Origin: UBA10205 sp964373815
Lineage (GTDB): Archaea; Iainarchaeota; Iainarchaeia; Iainarchaeales; Iainarchaeaceae
Length of the DNA: 18,423 nt
NCBI GenBank assembly: GCA_964373815.1
Contig: CAYJWI010000019.1
Span: 1 to 18,423, forward strand
Reading direction: 5' to 3'
In this document: one piece after another, positions 1-6,493 of the stretch
Layout: each line of letters starts with the position of its first letter
How positions within the stretch are numbered: the first letter of the stretch is position 1
Program-made: the position numbers and the translations under genes
The notes under the pieces: generated by a model
Database searches by the model: none
What the model saw: only the letters and a program-made list of their open reading frames with translations
What the model was told of the DNA's origin: nothing

Positions 1-19
1 TTAAAGAAATAATTTAATT

Positions 20-196
20 CTACAGCCTTAGCACGCCGTCGAGGAAGAGCTTCACCACAAAGCCTATCAGGCCTATCAGTATTATCCCAAGGCCAGTGAT
101 TTGCGCTATCATGCGGAAGTCCTGCATCGAGGGCTTTCTTGAGACATTGAAAATCCTCATGCTCGAGTTTATGAATTCGTTGAAATCAAAAGCCAT
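20..196 (-). CDS. secE: Preprotein translocase subunit SecE / Sec61-gamma
   Basis: This 58-residue protein is the small gamma subunit of the SecYEG/Sec61 channel, which clamps SecY in the cytoplasmic membrane. The N-terminal half is amphipathic (it begins MAFDFNEFINSSMRIFNVSR), followed by the typical K-P-S-x-x-[DE]-[FY] stretch (residues 21-27) and one membrane helix at about residues 35-51 (TGLGIILIGLIGFVVKLF). Length and architecture match archaeal Sec61-gamma. It lies 66 bases downstream of ftsZ on the same strand; ftsZ-secE-spt5-ribosomal protein order is common in archaea, so a transcription factor Spt5/NusG gene is expected just beyond the window edge (inference). A TATA-like GCTTTAAATT at 231-240 in the gap suggests its own promoter. 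It is shorter than the usual ORF cut-off, which makes it easy to miss. Confidence 0.93.
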   Translation of the reverse strand: MAFDFNEFINSSMRIFNVSRKPSMQDFRMIAQITGLGIILIGLIGFVVKLFLDGVLRL

Positions 197-230
197 AATC
201 GAAAACCTACTAGACTGGTAAACAAAAAAG

Positions 231-240
231 AATTTAAAGC
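231..240 (-). promoter_or_regulatory. TATA-like box for secE
   Basis: Read on the minus strand the sequence is GCTTTAAATT, about 35-44 bases before the secE ATG. That would give a short leader of roughly 10-15 bases. No terminator is obvious in the gap after ftsZ. Confidence 0.45.
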
Positions 241-262
241 CGCTTGCACGGCCATTTCGACT

Positions 263-1396
263 TTAATCCGCGAACTGTATCCCGAGGTCTATCGGCCCGA
301 TTCCGCCCTTGCCGTCGTCATCGATGTATGGGAACCTTCCGCCAGCAATGACAACCATTGCCTGTATCTGGTTTTTCGGCGCTGAATCGTCAATCATTGC
401 GCCCCAGATAATGTGCGCATTGTTGCTGATTTTCGCGGAAACCGCCTCGACAATCATTTCAGCCTCGCGCAGTGTCATGTCGGAGCCGCCGACGACATTT
501 ATCAGCGCCCTTCCGGCATTGGAAATGTCGACATCGAGAAGCGGCGAAGTGAGCGCGTTCTCAACCGCTTCGAGCGCCCTTGAATCCGAGCTTCCAGCCT
601 GCGAAGTGCTCTCCCCGAGCCCTATCATCGCAGCGCCGCCCCTTTCGAGGATTGTGCGCAAGTCGGCAAAGTCGAGGTTTATGAGCCCGGGCTTTGTTAT
701 CATTTCTGTAATGCCCTTCACTGCGTTTGTGAGGACTTCGTCCGCGACCTTGAATGCCGCGTTTATCGGCAAATCAGGCGCGATTTCAAGTATCTTGTCG
801 TTCGGTATCACGATTATCGTGTCCGCGTGCTGCCTTATGTTCGAAAGGCCTTGCATCGCGTTCTCAATCCTCTTCTTGCCCTCAACGCTGAAAGGCAAAG
901 TGACGACGCCGATTGTAAGCGCCTTCTTGTGCTTTACGAGCTCTGCGATTACAGGGGCAGCGCCTGTCCCTGTCCCTCCGCCCATTCCACACGTGATGAA
1001 AACAAGGTCTGCATCCTCGAGCAGGCCTGCGAGATCCTCGAGTGATTCCTGCGCCGAGGCTTCGCCAACCGAAGGGTCGGAGCCTGAACCGAGGCCCTTT
1101 GTGAGATTTCTTCCAATAAGTATTTTCCTGTCAGCCTTGACTTTCAGCAGGTCCTGTGCATCGGTGTTCACAGCATATGTTTCAGCGCCGAGTATGCCGA
1201 CTTCTGTCATCCTGTTTATGGTGTTGCAGCCTCCGCCGCCAACCCCTACAACCCTTATCTTTGCCTTGCTCTCCTCGAGCATGCTGGCAAGTTCCTCGTC
1301 GTTATGGCCAGCCCTCTTTTTTGGGCTGGAAGCGTGCTTTGGCTTTGAAGCCTCTTCCTTTGCATACTTTATTGCTTTTGAAACGACATTCTTCAT
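263..1396 (-). CDS. ftsZ: Cell division GTPase FtsZ
   Basis: This is the tubulin-like GTPase that polymerises into the division ring. Of 377 residues, the first ~45 are a Lys/Ala/Glu-rich linker, followed by the nucleotide-binding start VVGVGGGGCNT (49-59), the tubulin signature GMGGGTGTGAAP (137-148), and the T7 synergy loop NLDFADL with catalytic acidic residues D242 and D245. The end, IGPIDLGIQFAD, resembles the conserved archaeal FtsZ tail. The ATG at 1396 is chosen because GGGGG lies just upstream (minus strand GAAGGGGGAATTTC then ATG); the frame extends upstream, but that part covers the promoter and looks non-coding. A TATA-like box lies at 1461-1470. Many archaea have two FtsZ paralogues; I cannot say which this is, though the lack of a long C-terminal extension leans to FtsZ1. 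Confidence 0.97.
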   Translation of the reverse strand: MKNVVSKAIKYAKEEASKPKHASSPKKRAGHNDEELASMLEESKAKIRVVGVGGGGCNTINRMTEVGILGAETYAVNTDAQDLLKVKADRKILIGRNLTKGLGSGSDPSVGEASAQESLEDLAGLLEDADLVFITCGMGGGTGTGAAPVIAELVKHKKALTIGVVTLPFSVEGKKRIENAMQGLSNIRQHADTIIVIPNDKILEIAPDLPINAAFKVADEVLTNAVKGITEMITKPGLINLDFADLRTILERGGAAMIGLGESTSQAGSSDSRALEAVENALTSPLLDVDISNAGRALINVVGGSDMTLREAEMIVEAVSAKISNNAHIIWGAMIDDSAPKNQIQAMVVIAGGRFPYIDDDGKGGIGPIDLGIQFAD

Positions 1397-1460
1397 GAAA
1401 TTCCCCCTTCTGAAAACGAAGATTAAACGCCAATTAATTAACATATACCCACAGTAAAAG

Positions 1461-1470
1461 GAATTTAAAC
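1461..1470 (-). promoter_or_regulatory. ftsZ: TATA-like box for ftsZ
   Basis: Minus-strand GTTTAAATTC, 65-74 bases before the ftsZ ATG. It implies a leader of about 40 bases containing the GGGGG ribosome-binding site. It lies in the divergent ftsZ/prs control region. Confidence 0.45.
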
Positions 1471-1589
1471 CAATGCCCCGAAAAGCCCCCGCAAAACAGG
1501 CAAGTTGCAACCGGGCAGTGGTACTTTTTCAAACTTATAGCTGCTCGGGGGCCTTGGCGGGGAAAATTCAGGCATGGCTTTCTTTTGCC

Positions 1590-1616
1590 CGCCCCCGAAA
1601 AGGGGCTTTTTGCGGC
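1590..1616. other. GC-rich hairpin followed by T-run in the ftsZ-prs divergent gap
   Basis: On the plus strand GCCCC and GGGGC can pair around the loop CGAAAA (about 1591-1606), and five T residues follow. It looks like an intrinsic terminator but lies upstream of prs in a divergent promoter region, where no plus-strand gene needs to end. The rest of the 260-base gap is unusually rich in G and C runs. Confidence 0.3.
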
Positions 1617-1625
1617 CCAGAAAGG

Positions 1626-1635
1626 TTTTTTATTC
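1626..1635 (+). promoter_or_regulatory. prs: TATA-like box for prs
   Basis: TTTTTTATTC ends 21 bases before the ATG at 1657. Archaeal initiation about 25 bases from the box centre would place the 5' end at or very near the start codon, that is, a leaderless mRNA. Confidence 0.45.
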
Positions 1636-1656
1636 TGGAAAAGCGTTACTCTAAAC

Positions 1657-2532
1657 ATGCTTGTATTCCCGATGACGAACAGCAAGGCCCTTGGCAAGGC
1701 CATCGCTTCCAAGGCAAAAAAAGAAGTTGGCACCCTTTCTTCCGGGCTCTTTCCCGACGGCGAATTCCACATAAAGTACGAGAACGACGTGCGCGGGCAC
1801 GAAGCCGTGCTGGTGCAAACCCTGCACCCGAACCCCAATGACTCGCTTCTCGAACTCGTGTTCGCCGGAAGGGCCGCAAAGGAGCTCGGCGCGAGAAAAG
1901 TTACTGGGGTGATACCATACCTTGCGTACATGAGGCAGGACAGGAGGTTTCACGCAGGCGAGTGCGTCTCGAACAGGATAATGGCATCGCTTCTTGGCAC
2001 GAGCCTTGACAAGATAATTACGGTTGACCCCCACCTGCACAGGGTGCGAGACCTCGGGGAGCTCTTCCGCATCGAGAGGAGAAAGCTCTCCGCGAACAGG
2101 GAGATTGCGGCTTATGTGAAAAGAAAATTTTCGGCAAAGGACTCGGTGATTGTGGGCCCCGACATAGAGAGCAGCCAGTGGGCGAAGAGCATTGCGGACT
2201 CCATCGGCTTCGAATCCACGATTTTTTTGAAAGAGCGCTTGAGTTCGAGGCACGTGAAGATAAACGTGACTGCGGAGCTTACGTGGAAGAAAAAGAACGT
2301 TGTGATAATTGACGACATCATAAGCTCCGGGCACACCATGATAGAGGCGGTGAAGGAGATAAGGAAGCGCAAGCCGAAATCAGTGCACTGCATCTGCGTG
2401 CACGCAATCTTTGCCGAAAACGCCTATGCAAAGCTCTCCAAGGCAGGGGCAAAGAGCATAAACAGCACTAACTCCATCCAGCACAGCAGCAATGCAATAG
2501 ATTTATCTTCGCTTATCGCAAAAGAGCTTTAG
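1657..2532 (+). CDS. prs: Ribose-phosphate pyrophosphokinase (PRPP synthetase)
   Basis: It makes 5-phosphoribosyl-1-pyrophosphate from ribose 5-phosphate and ATP, the activated sugar used by PyrE in the operon 2.4 kb downstream and by purine and nicotinamide synthesis. The 291 residues have two phosphoribosyltransferase-like halves. Visible motifs are FPDGE (32-36), the flexible catalytic loop region PYLAYMRQDRRF (87-98), VDPHLHR (123-129) and the PRPP-binding loop VVIIDDIISSGHT (215-227). Length matches short archaeal enzymes. ATG 1657 is preferred to upstream codons in the same frame because a TATA-like box lies just before it and the protein then starts at the first conserved strand; an internal Met at residue 6 is an alternative start. 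Confidence 0.95.
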   Translation: MLVFPMTNSKALGKAIASKAKKEVGTLSSGLFPDGEFHIKYENDVRGHEAVLVQTLHPNPNDSLLELVFAGRAAKELGARKVTGVIPYLAYMRQDRRFHAGECVSNRIMASLLGTSLDKIITVDPHLHRVRDLGELFRIERRKLSANREIAAYVKRKFSAKDSVIVGPDIESSQWAKSIADSIGFESTIFLKERLSSRHVKINVTAELTWKKKNVVIIDDIISSGHTMIEAVKEIRKRKPKSVHCICVHAIFAENAYAKLSKAGAKSINSTNSIQHSSNAIDLSSLIAKEL

Positions 2533-2542
2533 GGTGGAATGG

Positions 2543-2704
2543 ATGGCGATACTTGTCTGCGGAAACTGCACTTCCAAAGTGAAGACCCCGAAATGCCACT
2601 CCAAGGAGATGGAAGTTGAAGGGAATAACCTCGTCTGCTCCGAGTGCGGGAACACTGTCGAAGTGAACTGCTGCTGCGGAAACCCGATGCATGAGAAGAA
2701 ATAA
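2543..2704 (+). CDS. Small Cys-rich zinc-ribbon-like protein
   Basis: This 53-residue ORF was found by reading between prs and the convergent methyltransferase. It contains ten cysteines: CGNC (6-9), C18 next to H19, CSEC (32-35) and three in a row at 43-45, plus H50. The CxxC pairs suggest a zinc ribbon or small metal-binding protein; the CCC run is unusual. A GGGTGG ribosome-binding sequence (2532-2537) lies 5 bases upstream, and the gap to prs is 10 bases, so the two are probably co-transcribed. The codons resemble those of neighbouring genes. I do not recognise a named family. It might be a metal chaperone or a small nucleic-acid-binding ribbon; nothing in the context decides this. Confidence 0.75.
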   Translation: MAILVCGNCTSKVKTPKCHSKEMEVEGNNLVCSECGNTVEVNCCCGNPMHEKK

Positions 2705-2706
2705 GA

Positions 2707-3330
2707 TTATTTTTCGAGGAAGACGTTTATCCCCGCGACATGGCTTTTGCCTTTCCCGTCCTTCACTGAGACCTCGAAGCCGCCTACCAGAAAGCTGCTG
2801 AACCTGCGCGAGCGCACCATTTTCTGCAGCGCCTTTATCTCCTTTTCCCTTATTTCCGCTATCCCTTTTCCCGGGACGTAGAGGTCCATTGTCCGAAAAG
2901 ATAGGAAGGCCTTCCCTCCGGCTGCAAGCGAGCCGTATATTTTCTGCACCATTTTTTCAGGCTCGCCGATTTCGTGCATCGTGCGGAAAGAGAAGATGAA
3001 ATCGACTTCCTTGGGAAAATTGGCCTCGAGCGCATCGCCTATCACCATCTCGTCCGGGCGCTTTTCTGCTGCGAGCAAATCAACGCCTATTGTATGGACG
3101 CTCTCGTCGAACATTTTCTTCAGTTCGGATAGGAACCCGCCATTGCCGCAGCCTATGTCCATTACCTTGACAAACACCTTGTCCTTGAGCTTTTTCTCCA
3201 CCATTTCCTCTATTGGCTCCTCAAAGCCCATGTTGCGGAAGTAGGAATTGTAGAGGTCGATGGAGTTCTCTACCTCCAGAACGCCGAGCGAGTACTTCTC
3301 GAGGTATTTCTTGATTGTTTCCCTGCGCAT
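2707..3330 (-). CDS. Class I SAM-dependent methyltransferase
   Basis: The 207-residue protein has a Rossmann-type methyltransferase fold: motif I VMDIGCGNGGF (56-66), an acidic end of strand 2 (GVDLL), a motif II/III region (VIGDALEANF) and a motif IV/V region (DFIFSFRTMHEI). The N-terminal ~50 residues form a helical cap. The substrate cannot be read from the sequence; the motifs fit small-molecule methyltransferases at least as well as RNA ones. The gene converges with the Cys-rich protein, two bases apart. A TATA-like TTAAAGCC lies about 25 bases upstream of the ATG, implying a separate, nearly leaderless transcript. The fold assignment is firm and the function open. Confidence 0.88.
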   Translation of the reverse strand: MRRETIKKYLEKYSLGVLEVENSIDLYNSYFRNMGFEEPIEEMVEKKLKDKVFVKVMDIGCGNGGFLSELKKMFDESVHTIGVDLLAAEKRPDEMVIGDALEANFPKEVDFIFSFRTMHEIGEPEKMVQKIYGSLAAGGKAFLSFRTMDLYVPGKGIAEIREKEIKALQKMVRSRRFSSFLVGGFEVSVKDGKGKSHVAGINVFLEK

Positions 3331-3352
3331 AAAGAGGAACTGGTTGGAAAAA

Positions 3353-3362
3353 GGCTTTAAGC
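3353..3362 (-). promoter_or_regulatory. TATA-like box for the methyltransferase gene
   Basis: Minus-strand CGCTTAAAGC centred about 27 bases before the ATG at 3330, in the short gap after the upstream 115-residue gene. The spacing predicts a leaderless message. Confidence 0.4.
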
Positions 3363-3381
3363 GGTATATGGGGATGAAAAA

Positions 3382-3729
3382 TCAAGCGCCATACCTTTTT
3401 CTCTGGAACGTGTACAACATTGGATTAAAGTTTGCTGGATATGGGAGCTTGGCAGGCTTCGCAGGCTCGACTGCCATGTAACCGTAGCTATTGGCAAAGT
3501 TAATTAGGGGAAGAAGCCTTCGCTGGCTTATATTGGAAAGATCAAATTTGAAACTTAGTTGCGCACCCCTCATTTTCGAAGCAAGAGATTCGAAAATTCT
3601 AATGTCTCGACGCAGGACGGCCATATAGCTTTTTGATAAGTTTGTAGTACGGGCTAAGCGGGCCACTTCAGCTTCAGTAAACCCAAAATCCAGAAGTTTT
3701 TCGTGTATCGGCGCAATCCTGTGCGGCAT
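3382..3729 (-). CDS. Hypothetical protein, possible helix-turn-helix segment
   Basis: I do not recognise this 115-residue protein. Residues 12-40 (from LLDFGFTEAEVARLARTTNL onward) have the spacing of a helix-turn-helix, with E-A-E-V-A-R-L-A followed by T-T-N-L-S-K-S-Y, so a small DNA-binding protein is possible. The C-terminal ~25 residues are Pro/Ala-rich and look unstructured. Evidence that it is real: a TATA-like GCTTATTAAT at the leaderless distance, an end that leaves room for the next promoter, and no better frame on either strand. It sits between two genes of different type and may be lineage-specific. Confidence 0.6.
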   Translation of the reverse strand: MPHRIAPIHEKLLDFGFTEAEVARLARTTNLSKSYMAVLRRDIRIFESLASKMRGAQLSFKFDLSNISQRRLLPLINFANSYGYMAVEPAKPAKLPYPANFNPMLYTFQRKRYGA

Positions 3730-3750
3730 GGAAATACCAACTCCGCGGAA

Positions 3751-3760
3751 ATTAATAAGC
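3751..3760 (-). promoter_or_regulatory. TATA-like box for the 115-residue hypothetical gene
   Basis: Minus-strand GCTTATTAAT, 22-31 bases before the ATG at 3729, consistent with a leaderless mRNA. Confidence 0.45.
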
Positions 3761-3786
3761 CTTTTGTGGCGGCCCTCGCGGAAAAA

Positions 3787-4701
3787 TCAGGATTTCGAAA
3801 CCTGCTTGTAGATGCTCGCAATGCCGGATAGCTGGATTGCGAGCAGCACCGGGGCGAAGAGCAGCGATACTAACGTGCTCGCGCCTTGCTGCACTACCCA
3901 ATCACTCGTAATGAAGCCGAGGCCGAATGTCAGCACAAGGGTTGCGATCCAGAGCACGAAGTTTATCCCAAATATGAGCAAACCTACGACGACAAAGGCT
4001 ATGAGGATTTCCACTGCCCTGCCCTTTGTCATTTCCCAAGACTCCCTCGCGGTTGCAAGGATGCCTGAATTCTTGGAAATGAAGAGCTGGAGCGAAAGTG
4101 AAAGCCTTATTTCGTTGTAAATTACGACGAAAAAATAGACTATGAAGAGAAGTACAAGCACTATCACGAAAAGCGGGGCGAGGGCGGGGATGAGAAAAGC
4201 GAAAACCAGCCCCAGCACGGACAAAACGATGATTCCCAAAAAGGCCAGGAAGAATGGCCTGTTGTACCATGAAGTCAGAACCATTATGGAAACCCAAATG
4301 CTTAGCAGGATTGCTTTGAGCGCCTTTATGGGCGTCATGGGCTCTGCCCTGATGCCGAGCACTTCAAGGGCCCTTGTATTTATGAGGAGCTGGATGTAGT
4401 ACATCACCAGCATGTAGATTACCAATAAGGGCACAAGCAATAGTATGAATGGTATGAAGTTCTGGAGGAACAGTGATAAGACGGAAAGTGCCTCGTCGGG
4501 GTTCATTTGGGCTCCCGCGGCCTGCTGCTCGCTTAGCTGCATGAACTGCGAAACCACGCCGGAGAAGAAAAACAGCCCTATGCCGATTATGAGCAAGAGG
4601 AATACAATCGTAACGCCCAGATACATTGCCAGGTATTTGAGTGTCTTCGAATCCTTGAGCCAGCCAGTGGTCGCATCCCTGAAAACCGCGCTGTAATCCA
4701 T
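3787..4701 (-). CDS. Multi-pass membrane protein of unknown function
   Basis: The 304 residues hold about six or seven hydrophobic helices, at roughly 24-48, 82-105, 128-145, 150-175, 178-197, 232-262 and 275-293. A soluble, Gln-rich loop lies at about 52-72. A conserved-looking cytoplasmic stretch, NSGILATARESWEMTKGRAV (211-230), resembles the A-x-x-x-S-W-x-x-x-x-G-x-x segment found between helices in several archaeal and bacterial polytopic proteins of undefined function (from memory, not verified). No catalytic motif or transporter signature is evident. ATG 4701 is chosen over an upstream in-frame start because the extra 41 residues would overlap the promoter and are not membrane-like. It is divergent from pyrB. 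Confidence 0.85.
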   Translation of the reverse strand: MDYSAVFRDATTGWLKDSKTLKYLAMYLGVTIVFLLLIIGIGLFFFSGVVSQFMQLSEQQAAGAQMNPDEALSVLSLFLQNFIPFILLLVPLLVIYMLVMYYIQLLINTRALEVLGIRAEPMTPIKALKAILLSIWVSIMVLTSWYNRPFFLAFLGIIVLSVLGLVFAFLIPALAPLFVIVLVLLFIVYFFVVIYNEIRLSLSLQLFISKNSGILATARESWEMTKGRAVEILIAFVVVGLLIFGINFVLWIATLVLTFGLGFITSDWVVQQGASTLVSLLFAPVLLAIQLSGIASIYKQVSKS

Positions 4702-4730
4702 TTTTACCGGAGATAAGATGGTAAAGGCTG

Positions 4731-4738
4731 TATTTAAG
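4731..4738 (-). promoter_or_regulatory. TATA-like box for the membrane protein gene
   Basis: Minus-strand CTTAAATA, 30-37 bases before the ATG at 4701; predicts a leader of fewer than about 10 bases. Confidence 0.4.
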
Positions 4739-4810
4739 GGTTTCTTGTGGCGGCTGCCGCAAAAGATTGGGCATCCTTGTGCTGATTGCTTTTGGGTGTT
4801 CTTGACTGCC

Positions 4811-4839
4811 CCCATTGGGCCCATTGGGCGGTTTTTTTT
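4811..4839 (+). repeat. Tandem CCCATTGGG repeat plus T-run upstream of pyrB
   Basis: CCCATTGGG occurs twice in immediate succession (4811-4819 and 4820-4828). Each copy is an imperfect palindrome and the pair can also fold as one hairpin. Nine T residues begin three bases later. It lies in the divergent region, about 60 bases before the pyrB TATA box. It could be an operator for the pyr operon or a terminator-like fold; there is no plus-strand gene upstream that would need a terminator. Confidence 0.5.
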
Positions 4840-4890
4840 TAGGCAAAACAGCAGGGCTTTTTCTTCAACTTGGCGAGGGGCGAAACAAGG

Positions 4891-4901
4891 GTTTTTATAT
4901 T
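4891..4901 (+). promoter_or_regulatory. pyrB: TATA-like box for the pyr operon
   Basis: GTTTTTATATT lies only 16-26 bases before the ATG at 4917. Initiation ~25 bases from its centre would fall at about 4920-4923, slightly inside the proposed pyrB start. Either the box is read from its upstream half, or translation begins at the in-frame TTG at 4929. Confidence 0.5.
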
Positions 4902-4916
4902 GTCGATACCCATATT

Positions 4917-5885
4917 ATGAAGGGTTATTTGGCGGCAAAAAGTAACTCGAAAACTGTTTCTAGGGCATTCCCAACAGATGTCATTTCCATTGCGGACTTT
5001 AGCAGGGACCACATAGAGCAGGTCCTCTCCGGCGCGGAAAAAATGGACAGGATGCCGCGCGAAAAGAAGGGCAAAATCCTCGCAAACAAGGTCGTGGCAA
5101 GCCTCTTTTTCGAGCCATCCACTAGGACAAGGCTTAGCTTTGAAACCGCGGCGCAGAACCTCGGGGCAAAGGTAATAGGTTTTGCAGACCCCGGCGCCAG
5201 CAGCACGCAGAAAGGCGAAACGCTCTCAGACACTATACACATCGTGGAAAAATACGCGGACATAATAGTAATGAGGCACTATCTGGAGGGCGCCCCGCGC
5301 AGGGCCGCGGAGATTTCCAAAAAGCCGGTGATAAACGCGGGCGATGGCGCGAACCAACACCCTACACAAACACTTCTTGACCTATACACCATAAAGAAGG
5401 AGTTCGGCAAAATCGACAGCATAAGGATTTGCATCGCTGGGGATTTGAAGTACGGCAGGACCGTGCACAGCCTCATGTACGCTCTCGCAAAATTCCGCAA
5501 TGCCACGGTTTTTTTGGTCTCGCCAGAGAGCCTGAAAATGCCCAAGCACATAATCGATGAAACAAAAAAAACCGTGAGGATAGTGGAAACCACGAACATG
5601 GAGAAGTACCTCAAGGAATCCGACATCCTTTACGCGACGCGGATACAGAAGGAGAGGTTCCCGGATGAGGTGGAGTATGAGAAGGTGAAAAACACTTACA
5701 TTGTAACAGAGGAGCTGCTCTCAAAAGCGAAGAAGGGGATAAGGGTGATGCACCCGCTTCCCAGGGTGAATGAAATTTCAACGGGGGTTGACTCCACCCC
5801 CGCTGCGCTCTACTTCAACCAGGCGGCGAACGGCATCCCGGTGAGGGAAGCTATACTCTCGATGTTAAAGGACGTGAAGAAATGA
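4917..5885 (+). CDS. pyrB: Aspartate carbamoyltransferase catalytic subunit
   Basis: It joins carbamoyl phosphate and aspartate to give carbamoyl-aspartate, the first committed step of pyrimidine synthesis. The 322 residues show the carbamoyl-phosphate loop FFEPSTRTR (64-72), STQKGE (96-101) with the active-site Lys, the HPTQTLLDLY segment (148-157), DLKYGRTVHS and MHPLPR near the end. The family's first conserved block, DVISIADFS, begins at residue 21, so the N-terminus is about 15 residues longer than in many relatives. With the close TATA box this leaves the start uncertain between ATG 4917 and TTG 4929. It is the first gene of the operon. Its stop overlaps the ATG of the following small ORF (ATGA), so translation is probably coupled. 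Confidence 0.96.
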   Translation: MKGYLAAKSNSKTVSRAFPTDVISIADFSRDHIEQVLSGAEKMDRMPREKKGKILANKVVASLFFEPSTRTRLSFETAAQNLGAKVIGFADPGASSTQKGETLSDTIHIVEKYADIIVMRHYLEGAPRRAAEISKKPVINAGDGANQHPTQTLLDLYTIKKEFGKIDSIRICIAGDLKYGRTVHSLMYALAKFRNATVFLVSPESLKMPKHIIDETKKTVRIVETTNMEKYLKESDILYATRIQKERFPDEVEYEKVKNTYIVTEELLSKAKKGIRVMHPLPRVNEISTGVDSTPAALYFNQAANGIPVREAILSMLKDVKK

Positions 5886-6040
5886 AGAGACTTGAGGATA
5901 TGGTTGCTTTGCAAAGCCTATCAAGCCCAAGCAGAAGGCGCAGCCACCGCCCTTCGCAGAAGGGCGCTCCGTACCCAACAGCCGGAACTGTTGTGGTGCT
6001 CCCCCAACCGGAGCATGCGGTTGAGGATGTGGTGAAATGA
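5882..6040 (+). CDS. 52-residue ORF bridging pyrB and pyrI, spanning a hairpin-rich insert
   Basis: An open frame begins at the ATG that overlaps the pyrB stop and ends in a TGA that overlaps the pyrI ATG; both junctions are ATGA. The peptide (starts MKRLEDMVALQSLSSPSRRR, ends EDVVK) matches nothing I know and is Ser/Pro/Arg-rich in the middle. Most of it is encoded by a segment full of inverted repeats (see the repeat entry). Without that segment the ORF would be only about nine codons. It may be translated merely to carry ribosomes from pyrB to pyrI, or it may be a real small protein. Coding status is uncertain; the frame itself is directly visible. Confidence 0.4.
   Translation: MKRLEDMVALQSLSSPSRRRSHRPSQKGAPYPTAGTVVVLPQPEHAVEDVVK
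5892..6033 (+). repeat. Palindromic insert flanked by 13-bp direct repeats between pyrB and pyrI
   Basis: TTGAGGATATGGT (5892-5904) and TTGAGGATGTGGT (6021-6033) match at 12 of 13 bases and are 129 bases apart, a multiple of three. Between them lie a perfect 12-bp palindrome GCTTTGCAAAGC (5906-5917), a 7-bp stem CGCCCTT/AAGGGCG (5948-5966), a 6-bp stem CAACAG/CTGTTG (5976-5993), and an outer stem GCTCCG/CGGAGC (5966-5971 with 6009-6014). This looks like a small structured element inserted with a target duplication, or an RNA element within the operon. There is no transposase. Confidence 0.5.
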
Positions 6041-6492
6041 GGAAGGAAATCCGCATCACCCCGATAAAGGATGGCACCGCAATTGACCACCTCAAGCCCG
6101 GGGCCGCATACAAGATACTCGAAGTGCTAAACCTCAATCAATGCACTGTCACGGCGGGGATGAATGTTGAGAGCAGGAAAATGGGGAAAAAGGACATAGT
6201 GTTCATCGAAGGGAAGGAGCTTAGCGAAAAGGAGTTCGAGAAGATAGCGCTCATAGGCAGGGGGGCGACTGTAAACATCATACGCAACTCCGAGATAAAA
6301 AAGAAAATGGAGCTGCACTACCCGCAAAAAGTGGAGGGGATAATGAAGTGCATTAACCCCAAGTGCATAACCAATGCGGAGAGGTTTCCCGCGAAATTCA
6401 CCATAAAGACAGAGCCGCTCGAGGCAAAGTGCTTTTACTGCGAGACAAGGATGGGGGAGCAGGACATAATTTCCTCAATAAGGAGTGATTGA
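6037..6492 (+). CDS. pyrI: Aspartate carbamoyltransferase regulatory subunit
   Basis: This regulatory chain binds CTP/ATP and holds catalytic trimers together in the PyrB-PyrI holoenzyme, giving feedback control of the pathway. The 151 residues have the N-terminal nucleotide-binding domain (motifs I-D-H-L, VTAGMNVESRKMGKKDIVFIE) and the C-terminal zinc domain with Cys 105, 110, 132 and 135 in the canonical C-x4-C-x21-C-x2-C pattern. The ATG at 6037 overlaps the stop of the preceding small ORF, with GGATGTGGTG as a weak ribosome-binding region. It is separated from pyrB by about 150 bases, which is unusual since these genes normally abut. Confidence 0.95.
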   Translation: MRKEIRITPIKDGTAIDHLKPGAAYKILEVLNLNQCTVTAGMNVESRKMGKKDIVFIEGKELSEKEFEKIALIGRGATVNIIRNSEIKKKMELHYPQKVEGIMKCINPKCITNAERFPAKFTIKTEPLEAKCFYCETRMGEQDIISSIRSD

Positions 6493-6493
6493 G

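Noticed and set aside
309..1457. Long plus-strand ORF opposite ftsZ (382 codons)
   Set aside because: It is antisense to a clear FtsZ frame, has Ser/Pro-rich non-protein-like composition and no motif.
1651..2334. 227-codon minus-strand ORF opposite prs
   Set aside because: Antisense to a PRPP synthetase with all motifs intact; composition typical of a complementary-strand artefact.
5865..6137. Minus-strand ORFs of 79 and 90 codons over the pyrB-pyrI insert
   Set aside because: They run antisense across three frames of the operon; the hairpins explain their odd composition better than protein coding.
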